Origin: Collinsella sp. CAG:166
GTDB lineage: Bacteria > Actinomycetota > Coriobacteriia > Coriobacteriales > Coriobacteriaceae
NCBI GenBank assembly: GCA_000434535.1
Contig: FR878666.1
Span: 28,657 to 37,304 of the forward strand
Direction: 5' to 3'
Length of the DNA stretch: 8,648 nucleotides
Positions 4,712 to 8,648 of the stretch are shown here, piece by piece (the stretch's first letter is position 1; every line of letters begins with the position of its first letter). The position numbers were made by a program, and so were the translations under genes. The notes below the pieces were generated by a model. It saw only the letters and a list, made by a program, of their open reading frames with translations, did not search any database and was not told where the DNA came from.

Positions 4712-6406
4712 ATGGCAACTGTTGCCGCACCTATCGATGCTACGTCGACTGCCGCTTGGAAGGCACTCGAGGCTCATCAGGAGAAGCTCGAGGCCGAGGG
4801 TATCGACCTCAAGGCCTGGTTCGCTGCCGATGCCGACCGCGTGAACAAGCTGAGCTTTGACGCCGGTGACCTGCACTTCGATCTGTCGAAGAACCTGGTG
4901 ACCGATGAGACCGTCAAGCTGCTGTGCGATCTTGCTCGCGAGGTGAAGCTCGAGGAGCGCCGCGACGCCATGTTCTCTGGCGAGCACATCAACACCACCG
5001 AGGACCGCGCTGTCCTGCACACCGCGCTGCGCCGCCCGGCAAGCGAGAAGGGCCAGCTCATCGTCGACGGCCAGGACGTCGTCGCCGACGTGCACCAGGT
5101 CCTCGATCGCATGTATGCCTTCGCCGAGCGCGTGCGCTCCGGTGAGTGGAAGGGCGTTACCGGCAAGAAGATCGAGCACCTGGTGTCCATCGGCATCGGC
5201 GGCTCCGATCTGGGCCCGGTCATGGCCTACGAGGCCCTGCGTCCCTATGCCGACGCCGGTATCGACTGCCGCTACATCTCCAACATCGATCCCAACGATC
5301 AGGCCGAGAAGCTCAAGGGCCTGGATCCCGAGACCACGCTCGTGATCATCGTCTCCAAGACCTTCACCACGCTCGAGACCCTCACCAACGCCCGCGAAGT
5401 CAAGACCTGGATGCTCGAGCAGCTCAAGGCTCAGGGCGCCATCGACGGCTCCGATGAGCAGAACGCCGAGGCCGTGGCAAAGCACTTCGTCGCCGTCTCC
5501 ACCGCACTCGAGAAGGTCGAGGCCTTCGGTATCGACCCCGCCAACGCCTTCGGTTTCTGGAGCTGGGTTGGCGGCCGCTATTCCGTTGACTCCGCCGTGG
5601 GCCTGTCGCTGATCGTCGTGCTCGGCCCCGAGCGCTTCCAACAGTTCCTCGAGGGCTTCCACGCCATCGACGAGTACTTCTGCAACACGCCGCTCGAGAA
5701 CAATGCCGTCGCGCTGATGGGCCTGCTCAACGTCTGGTACGTCAACTTCTTCGGTTCCAAGAGCCACGCCGTGCTGCCGTACTGCCAGTACCTGCACCGT
5801 TTCCCGGCCTACCTGCAGCAGCTCACCATGGAGTCCAACGGCAAGCACGTCCGCTGGGACGGCAGCGCCGTGACCTCCGATACCGGTGAGATCTTCTGGG
5901 GCGAGCCCGGCACCAACGGCCAGCACGCCTTCTACCAGCTGCTGCACCAGGGCACTGTGGTGGTTCCGGCCGACTTTATCGCTTTCGCCAACACTGCCAA
6001 CCCTGCGACCGACAGCGGTCAGGACGTGCACGAGCTGTTCCTGGGCAACTTCCTGGCCCAGACCAAGGCGCTCGCCTTTGGCAAGACGGCCGACGAGGTG
6101 CGCGCCGAGGGCACGCCCGAGCAGATCGTCCCGGCCCGCTGCTTTGAGGGCAACCGCCCGACGACCTCGATCTTCGGCGACACGTTGACCCCGTTCGCGC
6201 TCGGCGAGCTCATCGCCCTGTACGAGCACATTACGTTTGTCGAGGGCACGGTCTGGGGCATCGACTCCTACGACCAGTGGGGCGTCGAGCTGGGCAAGCA
6301 GCTTGCCAAGCAGATCACCCCGGCCTTCCACGACGACGCCGCCAAGGCCGAGCAGGACGCTTCGACCCAGGCGCTCATCGAGTTCTATCGCGCGCATCGC
6401 AAGTAG
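4712..6406 (+). CDS. pgi: Glucose-6-phosphate isomerase
   Basis: A 564-residue cytoplasmic enzyme interconverting glucose 6-phosphate and fructose 6-phosphate in glycolysis and gluconeogenesis. Sugar-phosphate-binding segments are SIGIGGSDLGPV (159-170) and SKTFTT (215-220). The two family signatures are present: WVGGRYSVDSAVGLS (285-299) and YDQWGVELGK (520-529). By position, catalytic residues are Glu374 in MESNGK, His405 in GTNGQHAFYQ and Lys529 in GVELGK. The length is close to the usual 545-560 of the long bacterial form. The start is ATG 4712, five bases after a perfect AGGAGG (4701-4706); the frame could be extended nine codons to a GTG, but that has no properly spaced ribosome site. 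Codons end almost always in C or G, more strictly than in its neighbours, consistent with high expression. It is monocistronic: a strong terminator follows. Confidence 0.98.
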   Translation: MATVAAPIDATSTAAWKALEAHQEKLEAEGIDLKAWFAADADRVNKLSFDAGDLHFDLSKNLVTDETVKLLCDLAREVKLEERRDAMFSGEHINTTEDRAVLHTALRRPASEKGQLIVDGQDVVADVHQVLDRMYAFAERVRSGEWKGVTGKKIEHLVSIGIGGSDLGPVMAYEALRPYADAGIDCRYISNIDPNDQAEKLKGLDPETTLVIIVSKTFTTLETLTNAREVKTWMLEQLKAQGAIDGSDEQNAEAVAKHFVAVSTALEKVEAFGIDPANAFGFWSWVGGRYSVDSAVGLSLIVVLGPERFQQFLEGFHAIDEYFCNTPLENNAVALMGLLNVWYVNFFGSKSHAVLPYCQYLHRFPAYLQQLTMESNGKHVRWDGSAVTSDTGEIFWGEPGTNGQHAFYQLLHQGTVVVPADFIAFANTANPATDSGQDVHELFLGNFLAQTKALAFGKTADEVRAEGTPEQIVPARCFEGNRPTTSIFGDTLTPFALGELIALYEHITFVEGTVWGIDSYDQWGVELGKQLAKQITPAFHDDAAKAEQDASTQALIEFYRAHRK

Positions 6407-6439
6407 TCGCTGCTGTTAACGTATCGCGCCTTATAGTCA

Positions 6440-6478
6440 GGGGCCCGTATCCTATCGGATGCGGGCCCCTTTGCTTTT
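6440..6478 (+). terminator. Strong intrinsic terminator of pgi
   Basis: GGGGCCCGTATCC (6440-6452) pairs with GGATGCGGGCCCC (6457-6469) over 13 bp with one mismatch-like T/G pair and a TATC loop, followed by TTTGCTTTT. It lies 33 bases after the pgi stop. In the minus direction no T-run follows, so I see no clear terminator for the coupling-ATPase gene. Confidence 0.93.
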
Positions 6479-6548
6479 GCCGTGGTCCCGGGGCGCACGG
6501 CCTTTGTGGAACATCGCCGGGGCGTCGCGCGCTGCGAGAACCCTGCGC

Positions 6549-7853
6549 CTAGATCTCGGCCTCCGCATGGCCTCGCTGCGCCTCGGGCAGCTCCCCGTAG
6601 AGCGGATGGTCTTCGAGCCTAAAGCGCTCGACCTGTTCGGGAGTGCGACCGCGTACAAAGAGCCACGAGCGATCGATCGGCGTCGCCATGAGCGTGCTGG
6701 GCAGCGCGTCGGCGCGGTCGGAAAACACCCGGGCACTCTCGGGATCCTGGAACGCCAGCACCAGATGCGTGTCGCAGTTGCCCATGATGGAGCGTGCGCG
6801 TGCCTCGCCATAGAGCGCATCGAGCTGGTTGGTCGACTGCAGCAGCAGCGTTGCCCAGATGTTGCGGCTTCGGATAATCGAGAGCACGTTGTCGATCTGG
6901 GGGATCTGCAGATTTGCGAAGTCATCGAGCATAAAGCGCACGGGCACGGGCAGGCTGCCGTCGGGCTGCCTATCGGCCTCACGAATGAGGCCCATAAACG
7001 CCTGCGAAATAAAGAGGCCGGTCAGCGGATCGAGATTGCGGTCAATATCGCTCACGGTTACAAACAGGGCGCAGGGGGTGTGTCCCATGGAAGCGAAGTC
7101 CACCTGATGGCACTCACGATAGAGCTGTGCCGCACCGTCGAATCCCAGACACATGACCTTTTCGGCAAGGATGCCGACGATGCTCGCGTGCATGCGCTCG
7201 GCATTTTGCGTAATGGCGTAGCGCCGCCATAGCGAGAGGGCATAGCTTTGGGGGTCGGTCGTGATCAGGTCGTCAAACAATCGACCCGTGGCACCGTCCT
7301 GCAGGTGCTCGATCAGCTTGATGACCGAGCTGATCGTCTGCTCGTCGGCGGGTAGCTGTTCGGTGACGTAGGCGATAAGACACGACAGCAGGTTTGCCGC
7401 CGCATGATCCCAAAAAGGCTGGTTGTTGTCCTCGATGGGGCAGATGGCCTTTGCCACCGAGAGGATGTCCTGCTGGTTGGGCCTGCCGTCCGCCTTGCGG
7501 CGAATGTGCCTCAGGGGGTTGTAACCGCAGCGCTCGATGCCGGGCGCAAGGGCCGGGACGGTGTTGAGGTCGGCGAAGTTGAGACATTGCACGCGGTAAC
7601 CGTGGGCTGCCAGCACGGGTCTCACTTCGCGACAGAGCGTGCCTTTGGTGTCGAGCACGATGTAGCTTGCGTTCATTTGCAGCAGGTTGGGCTTGAGGAC
7701 GTTTCGGGTCTTGCCGGCTCCCGAGGGGCCGATCACAAGTGCGTTGTTGTTGAGTCCCGTTTGGCGGGTGTCGCAGGAAAGCGTTCGATCCTTGGCGAGG
7801 ATGGTGGACGATGCGGACTCAGATGCGGCGAGGCGGCTGGTGAGGTTAGACAT
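6549..7853 (-). CDS. VirD4/TraG-type coupling ATPase, lacking membrane anchor
   Basis: A 434-residue ATPase of the type IV coupling protein family, which delivers relaxase-bound DNA to a conjugation channel. Walker A is GPSGAGKT (42-49); ASYIVLDTKGTL (62-73) and YNPL (111-114) are family blocks, as is FWDHAAANLLSCLIAYV (147-163). Walker B lies in VRFMLDDFANL (305-315) and is followed by LLLQSTNQLDALYG (336-349). The usual coupling protein has two N-terminal membrane helices and 550-700 residues; here the Walker A begins only 41 residues in and no hydrophobic segment precedes it. The common LDEFAN reads LDDFAN, so the acidic residue after the metal-binding Asp is Asp311. The start is ATG 7853 with AGGAGG at 7860-7865; the frame continues upstream, but only as a shadow of the protease gene. 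It overlaps that gene by 8 bp, implying translational coupling. The TraG/VirD4 class is secure; a role in conjugation itself is inferred. Confidence 0.88.
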   Translation of the reverse strand: MSNLTSRLAASESASSTILAKDRTLSCDTRQTGLNNNALVIGPSGAGKTRNVLKPNLLQMNASYIVLDTKGTLCREVRPVLAAHGYRVQCLNFADLNTVPALAPGIERCGYNPLRHIRRKADGRPNQQDILSVAKAICPIEDNNQPFWDHAAANLLSCLIAYVTEQLPADEQTISSVIKLIEHLQDGATGRLFDDLITTDPQSYALSLWRRYAITQNAERMHASIVGILAEKVMCLGFDGAAQLYRECHQVDFASMGHTPCALFVTVSDIDRNLDPLTGLFISQAFMGLIREADRQPDGSLPVPVRFMLDDFANLQIPQIDNVLSIIRSRNIWATLLLQSTNQLDALYGEARARSIMGNCDTHLVLAFQDPESARVFSDRADALPSTLMATPIDRSWLFVRGRTPEQVERFRLEDHPLYGELPEAQRGHAEAEI

Positions 7854-8463
7854 GGGCGACCTCCTTGGTGGTCGAGAGGATTTCGTGGGCAAAGCCGAGC
7901 TCGACGGCGCGCTCGGCCGAAAGGTAGGTGTCTTTTGCAGTGAGGGACTGGATGCGCTTGGGCGTGAGGCCGCTGCGGTCCGAGAGGATTTGCGTGAGGG
8001 TCTTGCGGGTCTGCATGAGACGCCGGCTGGTTTCCTGCAGCGCAAGTGCCGAGCCGCCTGCCCCCTGGGGGATCAGCGGGTCGTGAATCATGAGCTCTGC
8101 ATGGGGCGCCATACGGCGATCGTCGCCGCCCATAAAAATCACGGCGCCCATGGACGCGGCGAATTCCAGGCAGACGGTGCGGATGGGGCACGATGCGAGG
8201 CGCATGGCGTCATAGATCGCAAGACCCGATCGCACGCTTCCGCCGGCGCTGGCGACAAATATGGTGATGGGGCGGCTGGGGTCGGTGGCATCGAGCAGGC
8301 GGATCTGCTGGCATAGGTCGTGGGCCATCGGGGTTTCGATGTTTCCCATGACGGAGAGCTCGCGACGGGCGAGCATCTCATCGTAAATGCTGGTGAGCGT
8401 GATACCTCGGGCGGATTCACGCATGGTGAGGGGGCTGATGATGGGGGAATGATTGGTGTCCAT
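7846..8463 (-). CDS. ClpP-family serine protease, coupled to VirD4-like ATPase
   Basis: A 205-residue protein of the ClpP/crotonase-fold protease family. The oxyanion glycines are in SAGGSV (72-77). The nucleophile is Ser104 in FAASMGAVIFMGG, the base His127 in MIHDPL, and the acid Asp178 in AKDTYLSAERAVELG; the triad order and spacing match housekeeping ClpP. The handle region between His127 and Asp178 is of normal length, so a heptameric ring is plausible. No signal peptide is seen. The N-terminus is a divergent 22-residue extension before the family's usual start. The start is ATG 8463 with AAAGGAG at 8469-8475. It precedes the coupling ATPase with an 8-bp overlap and follows an unrecognised gene by 63 bp. 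There is no ClpX or ClpA gene here, so its unfoldase, if any, is elsewhere. It is probably not the cell's main clpP, given its context. Phage prohead proteases are the main alternative. Confidence 0.88.
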   Translation of the reverse strand: MDTNHSPIISPLTMRESARGITLTSIYDEMLARRELSVMGNIETPMAHDLCQQIRLLDATDPSRPITIFVASAGGSVRSGLAIYDAMRLASCPIRTVCLEFAASMGAVIFMGGDDRRMAPHAELMIHDPLIPQGAGGSALALQETSRRLMQTRKTLTQILSDRSGLTPKRIQSLTAKDTYLSAERAVELGFAHEILSTTKEVAHV

Positions 8464-8526
8464 GAGGACTCCTTTCTGTTGGTTGTGTTGTGGAATAGGA
8501 TTGTTGCCCGCGGAGGGGCTGGCGGG

Positions 8527-8648
8527 CTACAGGGTTCGTCCGAGCCTGAGATCGAGCTCGGTTGTGGGGCAGACTGCCTGTTCGTGCGGCTCGCAAGCGC
8601 CAAGGGCTCCAAAGCGATAGAGCGTTGCGGCGGGCGTGGTGTAGGCGA
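8527..8648 (-). CDS. C-terminal end of unrecognised protein (partial)
   Basis: Reading the minus strand, an open frame enters from beyond the window and ends at TAG (8527-8529), giving 40 residues: AYTTPAATLYRFGALGACEP followed by HEQAVCPTTELDLRLGRTL. The two cysteines flank a histidine (C-E-P-H-E-Q-A-V-C), a spacing that could bind metal, but the fragment is too short to assign. The stop lies 63 bp before the ClpP-like start on the same strand with no terminator between, so it is likely part of the same operon. Other frames over this stretch are open too, which lowers confidence. Confidence 0.45.
   Translation of the reverse strand, partial: AYTTPAATLYRFGALGACEPHEQAVCPTTELDLRLGRTL

Noticed and set aside
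4646..6397. 583-codon open frame on the minus strand opposite pgi
   Set aside because: It is the mirror of pgi's G/C-ending codons, which suppress stops on the opposite strand. The translation is low-complexity and matches no family I recognise, while pgi has all its catalytic motifs.
8139..8612. 157-codon minus-strand frame overlapping the ClpP-like gene
   Set aside because: It is Ser/Pro/Ala-rich and out of frame with the protease; the protease frame has the catalytic triad and a good ribosome site.
1..8648. CRISPR array, tRNA or rRNA genes, insertion-sequence ends
   Set aside because: I looked for regularly spaced repeats, cloverleaf or rRNA core sequences and transposase motifs and saw none.

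Overview
The window is GC-rich bacterial chromosome with short intergenic gaps and AAAGGGG/AGGAGG-type ribosome binding sites. The gene set (DUF3793 protein with flavodoxin, YolD with a Y-family polymerase, a CsoR-like copper operator, LexA boxes of the Gram-positive type) suggests a Gram-positive anaerobe. My best guess is an actinobacterium of class Coriobacteriia, such as Collinsella. That assignment is an inference from overall look; no rRNA or marker gene is present to prove it.

Layout. Positions 1-31 hold a perfect hairpin terminator. Positions 88-1258 (minus) are a two-gene operon: a DUF3793 protein followed by a short-chain flavodoxin, driven by a good sigma-70-like promoter that overlaps a possible iron-regulator (DtxR/IdeR) half-site. 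Diverging from it at 1434-1817 (plus) is a small membrane-anchored heavy-metal-associated (HMA) domain protein, whose promoter carries a CsoR-like palindrome. Its best terminator lies far downstream, inside the opposing yolD gene. Positions 1844-3767 (minus) are an SOS mutagenesis operon: a Y-family DNA polymerase and its YolD-like partner, overlapping by 8 bp. Their promoter has a 17-bp spacer and two LexA boxes just downstream of the -10.

Positions 3991-4512 (plus) encode a small protein resembling only the N-terminal nucleotide-binding half of iron-containing alcohol dehydrogenases, with the key motifs lost. It is flanked by two near-identical 17-bp direct repeats. Next is a well-conserved, probably highly expressed glucose-6-phosphate isomerase gene (pgi, 4712-6406), closed by a very strong terminator.

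The right end, 6549 to the window edge (minus), looks like part of a mobile element or conjugation-related locus. From upstream to downstream it holds the C-terminal end of an unrecognised protein, a ClpP-family serine protease with an intact Ser-His-Asp triad, and a VirD4/TraG-type coupling ATPase that lacks its membrane-anchoring region. The last two overlap by 8 bp with a strong Shine-Dalgarno, so they are probably translationally coupled. This protease-plus-coupling-ATPase pair is the most unusual arrangement in the window.
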